Notes: generated from the letters alone by a model not told the origin. A DNA stretch of 5,221 nt from Sporomusaceae bacterium (GCA_022839045.1 JALHDI010000144.1:1-5221); one strand, 5' to 3'; counted from the first letter of the stretch, positions 1 to 4,935 are shown. Made by a program: numbers and translations.

Positions 1-8
1 TGTTCCGG

Positions 9-18
9 AAGGAGGTGA
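9..18 (+). promoter_or_regulatory. Ribosome binding site of acpP
   Basis: The ten bases AAGGAGGTGA are a full match to the usual anti-Shine-Dalgarno end of 16S rRNA, with 5 bases between them and the ATG at 24. This site decides the start: the upstream in-frame GTG at 15 lies inside the ribosome binding site itself and cannot be the real start. Such a strong site fits the very high expression expected for acyl carrier protein. Confidence 0.9.
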
Positions 19-23
19 ACATA

Positions 24-260
24 ATGACGACTTTTGACAAAGTAAAAGAAATCGTTGTCGAACAACTCGGCGTAGACGAAGCCGACGTTACTCTGGATTC
101 CACTTTTATCGATGACCTTGGTGCGGATTCGCTTGATATCGTCGAGCTGATCATGGCCTTCGAAGAGGAATTCAACATCGAGATTCCTGACGAAGCCGCC
201 GAGAAAATCAAGACGGTTAGAGACGCTGTGGAGTACATAGACAAGGAAAAGCAGGGTTAA
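24..260 (+). CDS. acpP: Acyl carrier protein
   Basis: This encodes the small acidic carrier that holds growing acyl chains on a 4'-phosphopantetheine arm during type II fatty acid synthesis in the cytoplasm. The product is 78 residues, the usual length. The carrier motif [10 protein letters not shown] is present at residues 33-42, and Ser36 is the expected site of pantetheine attachment. The protein is rich in Asp and Glu, as the family requires for docking to basic partner enzymes. The ATG at 24 is chosen because it sits 5 bases after a perfect Shine-Dalgarno site. A strong hairpin follows within 20 bases of the stop, and then come two more lipid genes (a FabK-like flavoprotein and fabF). 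The gene upstream is not in the window. Nothing looks damaged or unusual, and the identification is essentially certain. Confidence 0.97.
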   Translation: MTTFDKVKEIVVEQLGVDEADVTLDSTFIDDLGADSLDIVELIMAFEEEFNIEIPDEAAEKIKTVRDAVEYIDKEKQG

Positions 261-275
261 AAAATTACCTAATAG

Positions 276-313
276 AAGAAAGTCCCGTGGAATTTGTTTC
301 GCGGGACTTTCTT
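276..313 (+). terminator. Terminator-like hairpin after acpP
   Basis: Bases 276-287 (AAGAAAGTCCCG) are perfectly complementary to 302-313 (CGGGACTTTCTT). The pairing continues inward through 288-292 with 297-301, including two G-U pairs, and closes on a four-base UUUG loop, giving about 17 pairs. There is no separate U-tract after 313. If the outer A-U pairs stay open, the GC-rich core is followed by TTTCTT, which would serve as a short tail. It is probably a leaky intrinsic terminator that lets acpP be made in excess over the downstream genes. It could also be an RNA-stabilising or RNase III processing hairpin. Confidence 0.65.
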
Positions 314-348
314 GAGGGTAATTGTCCGGCGAATGGAGGAGTTGTTTC

Positions 349-1302
349 TTGAAACTTCCTGAACTAAGGATAGGGAATCTGGTTGCGCGCGTGCCCATCA
401 TCCAGGGGGGCATGGCCATCAGGATATCCACTGCCCGGCTGGCGGCCGCAGTTGGCGAAGCAGGCGGCATCGGCCTCATCGCAGCATCCGGCATGACACT
501 GGACGAACTGCGCCACGAAATCCGTCTTGCCCGCTCGCTCACCCCCAAGGGGCTCATCGGCATCAACGCCATGGTCGCCGCGAGGGTATTCCCCGACCTT
601 GTCCGCACAGCCATCGAGGAAGGCATCGACGTTGTTGTTGCCGGCGCCGGCTTCTCCCGCGACATGTTCGGCATCGGCAAGGAAACCGGCACCCCCATCG
701 TCCCGATCGTATCCAGCGCCAAACTCGCCAAAATCTCCGAATCGCTCGGCGCCGCGGCCGTCGTCGTCGAAGGCAAGGAAGCCGGCGGTCACCTCGGCAC
801 CGACCGCTCCATGCGGGCGATCGTCCCCGAAGTCAGGGCCGCCGTAAAAATACCCGTCATCGCCGCCGGTGGCGTCATCAACGGGCGCGACATCGTCGAA
901 GCCATCAAGCTCGGCGCCAATGGCGTACAGATGGGCACCCGCTTCATGGCCAGCGAAGAATCCAACGCCGCCCCCGCCCTCAAGGAATTCTACCTCAAAG
1001 CCAAACCGGAAGACGTCGTCCTCATAAAAAGTCCGGTCGGTCTGCCCGGGCGGGCAGTCAAAAACCCCTTTGCCGAGAAAATACTTGAAGGTACTGTCGC
1101 CGTCCCCGACTCCTGCGACGCATGCCTCAAGCACTGCGAACGCAACTTCTGTATCATCAAGGCCCTCATCAGGGCCCAGCAGGGTGATACAGAAACCGGG
1201 CTGGTGTTCACCGGCGAGTACATTCATAAGATAGACGCCATTCTGCCTGTTAAAGAAATATTCGTCCGCCTTCTCAAAGAAGTCGAAGAAACGAAAGACT
1301 AA
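349..1302 (+). CDS. FMN-dependent nitronate monooxygenase / FabK-family enoyl-ACP reductase-like protein
   Basis: This is a cytoplasmic TIM-barrel flavoprotein of the nitronate monooxygenase (2-nitropropane dioxygenase) and FabK family. The start is TTG at 349, 9 bases after GGAGG at 335-339, giving 317 residues. A longer reading from TTG 322 would run through the ribosome binding site. Visible family motifs are IIQGGMA near residues 17-23, the EAGGH stretch ending at His148 (the probable catalytic His region), IPVIAAGGV at 168-176, and GVQMGTRF at 192-199 for FMN phosphate binding. The C-terminal part has four cysteines (256, 259, 263, 268; spacing CxxCxxxCxxxxC), which the classical streptococcal FabK lacks as far as I recall. 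Its place between acpP and fabF suggests enoyl-ACP reduction (FabK role), but sequence alone does not separate this from nitronate oxidation, so no gene symbol is given. The next gene, fabF, starts 15 bases after its stop, in the same frame. Confidence 0.88.
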   Translation: MKLPELRIGNLVARVPIIQGGMAIRISTARLAAAVGEAGGIGLIAASGMTLDELRHEIRLARSLTPKGLIGINAMVAARVFPDLVRTAIEEGIDVVVAGAGFSRDMFGIGKETGTPIVPIVSSAKLAKISESLGAAAVVVEGKEAGGHLGTDRSMRAIVPEVRAAVKIPVIAAGGVINGRDIVEAIKLGANGVQMGTRFMASEESNAAPALKEFYLKAKPEDVVLIKSPVGLPGRAVKNPFAEKILEGTVAVPDSCDACLKHCERNFCIIKALIRAQQGDTETGLVFTGEYIHKIDAILPVKEIFVRLLKEVEETKD

Positions 1303-1317
1303 CGCGAGGTGAAATAC

Positions 1318-2559
1318 ATGAAAAAGCGAGTCGTAATAACCGGCATGGGTGCGATTGCGCCGATCGGCAACAACCTGGAAGACTTCTGGAGCGCGCTCCT
1401 GGCAGGCAAGTCGGGCATCACCAAAGTCACCCAGTTCGACGCCAGCGAGTACGCCACCCAGATCGCCGGCGAAGTAAAAGGCTTCGAGCCCGGCAACTTC
1501 ATGGACAAAAAAGAAGCGCGGCGCATGGACCGTTTCACCCAGTTCGCCATCGCCTGCACCCGCATGGCCATCGACAACGCCAACCTCGACCTCGACAAAA
1601 TCGACCGCGATCGCGCCGGCACCCTCATCGGCACCGGCATCGGCGGCATGGAAACCCTGCACGACCAGTACAAAGTACTGTTCGAAAAAGGGCCCAACCG
1701 CATCAGCCCCTTCTTCGTGCCGATGATGATCGCCAACATGGCCTCCGGCCTCACCTCGATCACCTTCGGCCTCCAAGGCCCCTGCCTCACCGTCGTCACC
1801 GCCTGCGCCACCGGCACCAACTCCATCGGCGAAGCCTTCAAAATCATCCAGCGCGGCGACGCCGACATCATGGTCTGCGGCGGCACCGAAGCCACCATCT
1901 CGTCGGCCGCCATGGCCGGGTTCAGCTCCATGAAAGCCATGTCCACCCGCAACGACGAACCCGAAAAAGCCTCCCGGCCCTTCGAAAGCGGCCGCGACGG
2001 CTTCATCATGGGCGAAGGCTGCGGCATCGTCATCCTCGAAGACCTCGAACACGCCAAAGCGCGGGGCGCGAAAATCTACGCCGAACTAGCCGGCTACGGC
2101 ACCAACGCCGACGCCTACCACATCACCGCGCCCGCCCCCGAAGGCACCCAGCAGGCCAAAGTCATGGCCAAAGCCATCGCCGACGCCGGCCTCAAGCCGA
2201 CCGACGTCGACTACATCAATGCCCACGGCACCTCGACCCCCCTCAACGACAAGAACGAAACCCTCGCCATCAAAGCCCTCTTCGGCGACCATGCCAAGAA
2301 ACTCGCCGTCAGCTCCACCAAATCCATGACCGGCCACCTCCTCGGCGCCGCCGGCGGCATCGAATGCATCGCCTGCGCCCTCACCGTCCAAAACGACATA
2401 CTCCACCCCACCATCAACTACGACAACCCCGATCCCGAGCTCGACCTCGACTACGTTCCCAACAAAGCCCGCAAACAGGTCGTCAACGTCGCCATCTCCA
2501 ACTCCTTCGGCTTCGGCGGCCACAACGCCACCATCCTCGTCAAAAAGTACGTCGGCTAA
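1318..2559 (+). CDS. fabF: 3-oxoacyl-[acyl-carrier-protein] synthase II
   Basis: This thiolase-fold enzyme condenses malonyl-ACP with acyl-ACP to lengthen the fatty acid chain. The product is 413 residues, the typical FabF length. The catalytic set is intact: Cys163 in the TACATG nucleophile motif, His303 in NAHGTSTP, Lys335 in SSTKSMTGH, and His340. The C-terminal NSFGFGGHN loop that gates the active site is also present. The ATG at 1318 is preferred over an in-frame GTG at 1309, because that GTG overlaps the ribosome binding site GAGGTG (1306-1311), which is 6 bases from the ATG. It lies 15 bases after the FabK-like gene and 3 bases before rnc, so the three are almost surely co-transcribed. 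Third codon positions are strongly C-biased. The Cys-His-His active site excludes FabH, and FabF is far more likely than FabB in this lineage. Confidence 0.97.
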   Translation: MKKRVVITGMGAIAPIGNNLEDFWSALLAGKSGITKVTQFDASEYATQIAGEVKGFEPGNFMDKKEARRMDRFTQFAIACTRMAIDNANLDLDKIDRDRAGTLIGTGIGGMETLHDQYKVLFEKGPNRISPFFVPMMIANMASGLTSITFGLQGPCLTVVTACATGTNSIGEAFKIIQRGDADIMVCGGTEATISSAAMAGFSSMKAMSTRNDEPEKASRPFESGRDGFIMGEGCGIVILEDLEHAKARGAKIYAELAGYGTNADAYHITAPAPEGTQQAKVMAKAIADAGLKPTDVDYINAHGTSTPLNDKNETLAIKALFGDHAKKLAVSSTKSMTGHLLGAAGGIECIACALTVQNDILHPTINYDNPDPELDLDYVPNKARKQVVNVAISNSFGFGGHNATILVKKYVG

Positions 2560-2562
2560 CAC

Positions 2563-3276
2563 ATGGACAGTCGGCAGGAGAGCGGCCCGCTGGACGACCT
2601 CGGCCGCGAACTCGGTATCACCTTCGCCGACCCCGCCCTCTTGCGGCAGGCCCTCATCCACACCTCCTACGCCAACGAACGCAAAACCGGCCACCTTGCC
2701 CACAACCAGCGGCTGGAGTTCCTCGGCGACGCCGTCCTCGACCTAGTTGTCAGCGAATACCTCTACCGCCGTTTCGCCGACCTCCCGGAAGGCGAGCTCA
2801 CCAAAGCGCGGGCCGCCGTCGTATGCGAGCCCACCCTCGCCAGAAGGACCAAGGAACTCGGCATCGGCCGCCACCTGCTCCTCGGCAGGGGGGAAGCGGC
2901 CTCGGGCGGTCGGGAACGCGACTCCATCCTCGCCGACACCTTCGAAGCCATCATCGGCGCCGTCTACCTCGACCGCGGCTTCGCCGCCGCCAGCGACTGC
3001 GTCCTCACCCTGCTCGCCGGCGAACTCGCAGCCCTGACCGACGGCGACTTCGGGCGCGACTACAAAACCCTCCTCCAGGAAATCGCCCAAAAGAACGGCG
3101 ACGCCAGGATCAGCTACGAAGTCATCGGCGAAAGCGGGCCCGACCACAACAAAACCTTCACCGTCGCCGTCGGCGTCAACGACGTTCTCCTCGGCACCGG
3201 CAGCGGCAGGAGCAAAAAAGAAGCCGAGCAAAGCGCCGCCCGTCAGGCGGTTGCGCAACTCGGCGCCAGCGACTGA
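2563..3276 (+). CDS. rnc: Ribonuclease III
   Basis: This is the double-strand-specific endoribonuclease that processes rRNA precursors and structured mRNAs. The product is 237 residues, normal for the family. The N-terminal RNase III domain covers about residues 10-155. It has the signature NQRLEFLGDAV at 48-58 (Glu52, Asp56) and the second metal-binding stretch DSILADTFEAIIG at 120-132 (Asp125, Glu128). A C-terminal double-stranded RNA-binding domain covers about 165-235, ending with the GSGRSKKEAEQSAA helix that contacts the RNA backbone. The start ATG is 3 bases after the fabF stop and has no recognisable Shine-Dalgarno sequence, so translation probably depends on ribosomes finishing fabF. 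Placement between fatty acid genes and smc is a common Firmicutes arrangement. A terminator-like hairpin begins 6 bases after its stop. Confidence 0.97.
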   Translation: MDSRQESGPLDDLGRELGITFADPALLRQALIHTSYANERKTGHLAHNQRLEFLGDAVLDLVVSEYLYRRFADLPEGELTKARAAVVCEPTLARRTKELGIGRHLLLGRGEAASGGRERDSILADTFEAIIGAVYLDRGFAAASDCVLTLLAGELAALTDGDFGRDYKTLLQEIAQKNGDARISYEVIGESGPDHNKTFTVAVGVNDVLLGTGSGRSKKEAEQSAARQAVAQLGASD

Positions 3277-3282
3277 AACGCC

Positions 3283-3325
3283 AAGGATGCTTAAAAGCCC
3301 CGCAAGGACTTTTGGGCATCCTTTT
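3283..3325 (+). terminator. Intrinsic terminator-like hairpin after rnc
   Basis: AAGGATGC at 3283-3290 pairs perfectly with GCATCCTT at 3316-3323. The helix continues inward through two G-U pairs, four A-U pairs, a G-C pair, one C/A mismatch and two C-G pairs, to a five-base CGCAA loop (3301-3305). TTTT (3322-3325) overlaps and follows the base of the stem. It lies just after the rnc stop, so it is probably a terminator or attenuator separating fabF-rnc from the radical SAM gene. No clear promoter is visible in the remaining 44 bases before that gene, so read-through is likely. Confidence 0.65.
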
Positions 3326-3369
3326 CGCCTTCGGCGGTCCCGTACGCATTTTCTTCAGGATGTGAAACC

Positions 3370-4419
3370 ATGAAACACCGCATCATCCCCGTTTTCATCC
3401 CCCACCACGGCTGTCCCCACCGGTGCGTCTTCTGCGACCAGCGGACCATCACCGGCATCGCCCGCCCGCCCGGCGGGGAAGAAGTGGCCGACCTCATCCG
3501 CGAACGCCTCGCCGCCCCGCGCCGCGAAGGCACCTGGGAAATCGCCTTCTACGGCGGCTCCTTCACCTGCCTGCCCGCCGCCCGGCAGGGGGAGCTCCTC
3601 GCCCCCGCCAAAGCGGCGCTCGACCGCGGCGAAATAAACGCCATCCGCCTGTCCACCCGTCCCGACGCCATCGACCGGGAAACACTTTCGCGGCTGGCCG
3701 CCTACGGTGTCGGCACCGTCGAACTCGGCGCCCAGTCCATGGACGACACCGTCCTCGCCGCCGCCGTCCGCGGCCACACCGCCGCCGACACCGCCGCCGC
3801 CGTCGCCGCCATAAAAACCGCCGGCCTCAAGTGCGGCCTCCAGCTCATGCCCGGCCTACCGGGCGAAGACTGGTCCAGCCTCATCGCCACCACCGCCCGC
3901 ACCCTCGCGCTCGCCCCCGACTTCATCCGCATCTACCCGGCCGTCGTCCTCGCCGGCACCGAACTTGCCGCCCTGGCCGCCGCCGGCGTCTACATGCCGC
4001 TCACCGTGGACGCCGCCGTCGCCCGCGCCGCCTACCTCAAAAACTGCTGCGAAAACCGCGGCATCCCCGCCATCAGGGTAGGTCTGCAGGCCAGCGAGGA
4101 ACTCAGCGGCGGCGCCGTCCTGGCCGGCCCGTACCACCCCGCCTTCGGCGCCCTGGTCGAAGCCTACCTCTTCAGAATCATGGTCGCCGGCCTGCTCGAA
4201 AGAATCGGCCGCCCTCCGGGCAACCTCCTCATCCGCCACCACCCCCGCGACGCCTCGGCGATCAGGGGAATCAAGAGCGCCAACCTCCTGTCCTGGGAAA
4301 AAACCTACCGCCTCGCCGGCTGCCGACTGCTCGCCGACTGGCCGCGGCGCGGCGAAATCGCCGTCTTCCACCGTAATTTGACATATATGTTAAATAAAGC
4401 GATGATATTTAGCACTTAA
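3370..4419 (+). CDS. Elp3-like radical SAM protein without acetyltransferase domain
   Basis: This is a radical S-adenosylmethionine enzyme expected to bind a 4Fe-4S cluster through Cys15, Cys19 and Cys22 (CPHRCVFC, the CxxxCxxC motif). Further radical SAM and Elp3-core motifs are FYGGSFT at residues 60-66, STRPD at 95-99, ELGAQSMDD at 118-126, LMPGLPG at 159-165 and RIYP at 187-190. At 349 residues it ends where true Elp3 proteins continue into an acetyltransferase domain, so tRNA wobble-uridine carboxymethylation by the full Elp3 mechanism is unlikely. The substrate is unknown. The ATG at 3370 follows AGGATGTGA (3357-3365), one mismatch from a consensus ribosome binding site. From memory, similar genes lie between rnc and smc in several clostridia, which suggests an RNA- or translation-linked role, but that is inference. 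The last 15 or so codons are AT-rich, unlike the rest, and overlap possible spoVS regulatory DNA. Confidence 0.85.
   Translation: MKHRIIPVFIPHHGCPHRCVFCDQRTITGIARPPGGEEVADLIRERLAAPRREGTWEIAFYGGSFTCLPAARQGELLAPAKAALDRGEINAIRLSTRPDAIDRETLSRLAAYGVGTVELGAQSMDDTVLAAAVRGHTAADTAAAVAAIKTAGLKCGLQLMPGLPGEDWSSLIATTARTLALAPDFIRIYPAVVLAGTELAALAAAGVYMPLTVDAAVARAAYLKNCCENRGIPAIRVGLQASEELSGGAVLAGPYHPAFGALVEAYLFRIMVAGLLERIGRPPGNLLIRHHPRDASAIRGIKSANLLSWEKTYRLAGCRLLADWPRRGEIAVFHRNLTYMLNKAMIFST
4378..4406 (+). promoter_or_regulatory. Possible vegetative (sigma-A type) promoter inside the 3' end of the radical SAM gene
   Basis: TTGACA at 4378-4383 is a perfect -35 consensus. Seventeen bases later, GATGAT at 4401-4406 matches four of six -10 positions. 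The site lies in the suddenly AT-rich end of the radical SAM coding region and points toward spoVS. The weak -10 keeps confidence low. Confidence 0.3.
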
Positions 4420-4432
4420 AAAATGCCAAAGA

Positions 4433-4460
4433 AGGAATTTTTAGGAAACGCGGCGAATAG
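4433..4460 (+). promoter_or_regulatory. Sigma-H-like promoter of spoVS
   Basis: AGGAATT at 4433-4439, preceded by a purine at 4431, fits the Bacillus sigma-H -35 consensus (RnAGGAwWW). GGCGAAT at 4452-4458 fits the -10 consensus (RnnGAAT), with a 12-base spacer. From established knowledge, spoVS of Bacillus subtilis is transcribed by sigma-H, the early stationary-phase and sporulation factor, so the site sits before the expected gene. Transcription would start near 4466, giving a leader of about 35 bases before the spoVS ATG. Confidence 0.55.
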
Positions 4461-4486
4461 GTTATACCCAACGAAGCTCTAACCGC

Positions 4487-4495
4487 AAAGGAGGT
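4487..4495 (+). promoter_or_regulatory. Ribosome binding site of spoVS
   Basis: AAAGGAGGT is a near-perfect Shine-Dalgarno sequence, with GGAGG ending 7 bases before the ATG at 4502. An earlier ATG at 4497 is out of frame and too close to the site, so 4502 is the start. Confidence 0.85.
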
Positions 4496-4501
4496 CATGG
4501 T

Positions 4502-4762
4502 ATGGAAGTACTCAAAGTATCTGCCCAATCGAACCCCAAATCCGTAGCAGGCGCCCTCGCTGCCGTACTGAGGGAGAGAGGCTCGGCCGAAGTACAGGCA
4601 GTAGGGGCGGGAGCGGTCAACCAGGCCATCAAGGCGGTTGCCATCGCTCGCGGCTTTGTCGCGCCCAACGGGATCGATCTCATCACAATTCCCGCCTTCA
4701 CCGAAATCTCCATCGACGGGGAGGAGCGCACCGCAATCCGGTTCATCGTCGAACCGCGCTAG
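4502..4762 (+). CDS. spoVS: Stage V sporulation protein S
   Basis: This encodes SpoVS, a small Alba-like nucleic-acid-binding-fold protein. In Bacillus subtilis it is needed for normal progress through late sporulation (coat assembly and core dehydration) and affects septation. The product is 86 residues, the same length as the Bacillus protein, and is extremely conserved along its whole length. Telltale stretches are the N-terminal MEVLKVSAQSNP, the central VGAGAVNQAIKAVAIARGF (residues 34-52), IPAFTEI and the C-terminal IDGEERTAIRFIVEPR. No membrane segment or signal peptide is present. The gene has its own strong ribosome binding site, a sigma-H-like promoter about 45-70 bases upstream, and an intrinsic terminator 17 bases after the stop, so it looks like a single-gene unit. 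SpoVS proteins also occur in some non-sporulating bacteria, so spore formation is likely but not proven. Confidence 0.95.
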   Translation: MEVLKVSAQSNPKSVAGALAAVLRERGSAEVQAVGAGAVNQAIKAVAIARGFVAPNGIDLITIPAFTEISIDGEERTAIRFIVEPR

Positions 4763-4778
4763 GCACGAAGGATGGCTA

Positions 4779-4813
4779 AGGGGTTCATCGACCAGATGAA
4801 CCCCTCTTTATTT
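4779..4813 (+). terminator. Intrinsic terminator of spoVS
   Basis: AGGGGTTCATC at 4779-4789 and GATGAACCCCT at 4795-4805 form an 11-pair perfect stem with a five-base GACCA loop. The stem is followed by CTTTATTT. This is the cleanest terminator in the window and should end the spoVS transcript. Confidence 0.88.
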
Positions 4814-4821
4814 CTACCGCC

Positions 4822-4870
4822 TGCGACATATCGCCCTGTCCAGAACAGGGTTTTTCAATAATATGTCGTA
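4822..4870. repeat. Inverted repeat enclosing a second hairpin, upstream of smc
   Basis: CGACATAT at 4824-4831 is the exact reverse complement of ATATGTCG at 4861-4868. A G-U and a T-A pair extend the arms to 10 bases each (4822-4831 and 4861-4870). The arms enclose the smaller hairpin at 4834-4850 and its T-run. It could be a paired protein-binding site or a long RNA stem-loop. Each arm contains TGTCGnA, one base away from the Spo0A box TGTCGAA, a resemblance that may be chance. Confidence 0.6.
4834..4855 (+). terminator. Second terminator-like hairpin in the spoVS-smc gap
   Basis: CCCTGT (4834-4839) pairs with ACAGGG (4845-4850) around a five-base CCAGA loop, and the stem is followed directly by TTTTT (4851-4855). 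With the stronger hairpin at 4779-4813 it makes a tandem pair. Pairing of the surrounding arms at 4822-4831 and 4861-4870 would draw the T-run into an internal loop and could alter termination. Confidence 0.55.
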
Positions 4871-4878
4871 TATACAAT
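4852..4878 (+). promoter_or_regulatory. Possible weak promoter for smc
   Basis: TACAAT at 4873-4878 matches five of six bases of the -10 consensus. Upstream, TTTTCA at 4852-4857 matches four of six -35 bases, but with a short 15-base spacer. A promoter is expected here because two terminator-like hairpins separate smc from spoVS. This is the best candidate I see, but it is weak, and its spacer overlaps the right arm of the inverted repeat. Confidence 0.25.
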
Positions 4879-4904
4879 AAGAAGTGGTAAAAACTTGATT
4901 GCAT

Positions 4905-4919
4905 ACTACATCTTGTAGT
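4905..4919. repeat. Short palindrome just before the smc ribosome binding site
   Basis: ACTACA (4905-4910) and TGTAGT (4914-4919) are perfect inverted arms around TCT. The palindrome ends 1 base before the purine-rich GAGGGTGG ribosome binding site of smc. It may be a transcription-factor operator or a small leader hairpin that affects smc translation. The regulator is unknown. Confidence 0.5.
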
Positions 4920-4927
4920 GAGGGTGG
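4920..4927 (+). promoter_or_regulatory. Ribosome binding site of smc
   Basis: GAGGGTGG is an imperfect Shine-Dalgarno sequence ending 8 bases before TTG 4936. Upstream in-frame candidates (GTG 4918, GTG 4924, TTG 4930) overlap this site or lie too close to it, which favours TTG 4936. Confidence 0.6.
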
Positions 4928-4935
4928 TTTTGGGC

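Noticed and set aside
15..23. GTG at 15 as an alternative acpP start (81 residues).
   Set aside because: It lies within the Shine-Dalgarno site. ATG 24 has ideal spacing and gives the normal family N-terminus.
322..348. TTG at 322 as the start of the FabK-like gene.
   Set aside because: The extra nine residues are encoded across the ribosome binding site GGAGG at 335-339, and the N-terminus from TTG 349 matches the family pattern.
364..2052. A 562-residue open frame on the minus strand, antisense to the FabK-like gene and fabF.
   Set aside because: It is in codon register with the sense genes. Their third positions are mostly C, so the antisense codons are mostly GNN and rarely stop. The product is a low-complexity Gly/Ala/Asp/Val/Glu string with no family motif, and the sense genes explain the conservation.
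3326..3336. Small CGCC-TTC-GGCG stem before the radical SAM gene.
   Set aside because: Four pairs in GC-rich DNA are expected by chance, and no T-run follows.
2364..3365. A 333-residue plus-strand open frame across the end of fabF and rnc, rich in Arg and Pro.
   Set aside because: It is a frame-shifted shadow of fabF and rnc with composition-driven Arg/Pro runs. It has no ribosome binding site and crosses two well-supported genes.
3423..4376. A 317-residue Arg/Pro/His-rich open frame overlapping the radical SAM gene.
   Set aside because: This is a shifted frame of GC-rich coding DNA. The other frame has intact radical SAM motifs.
4417..4443. TAAAAA/TTTTTA pairing after the radical SAM stop as a terminator.
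   Set aside because: The stem is only six A-U pairs, too weak for termination, and it overlaps the better-supported sigma-H -35 element.
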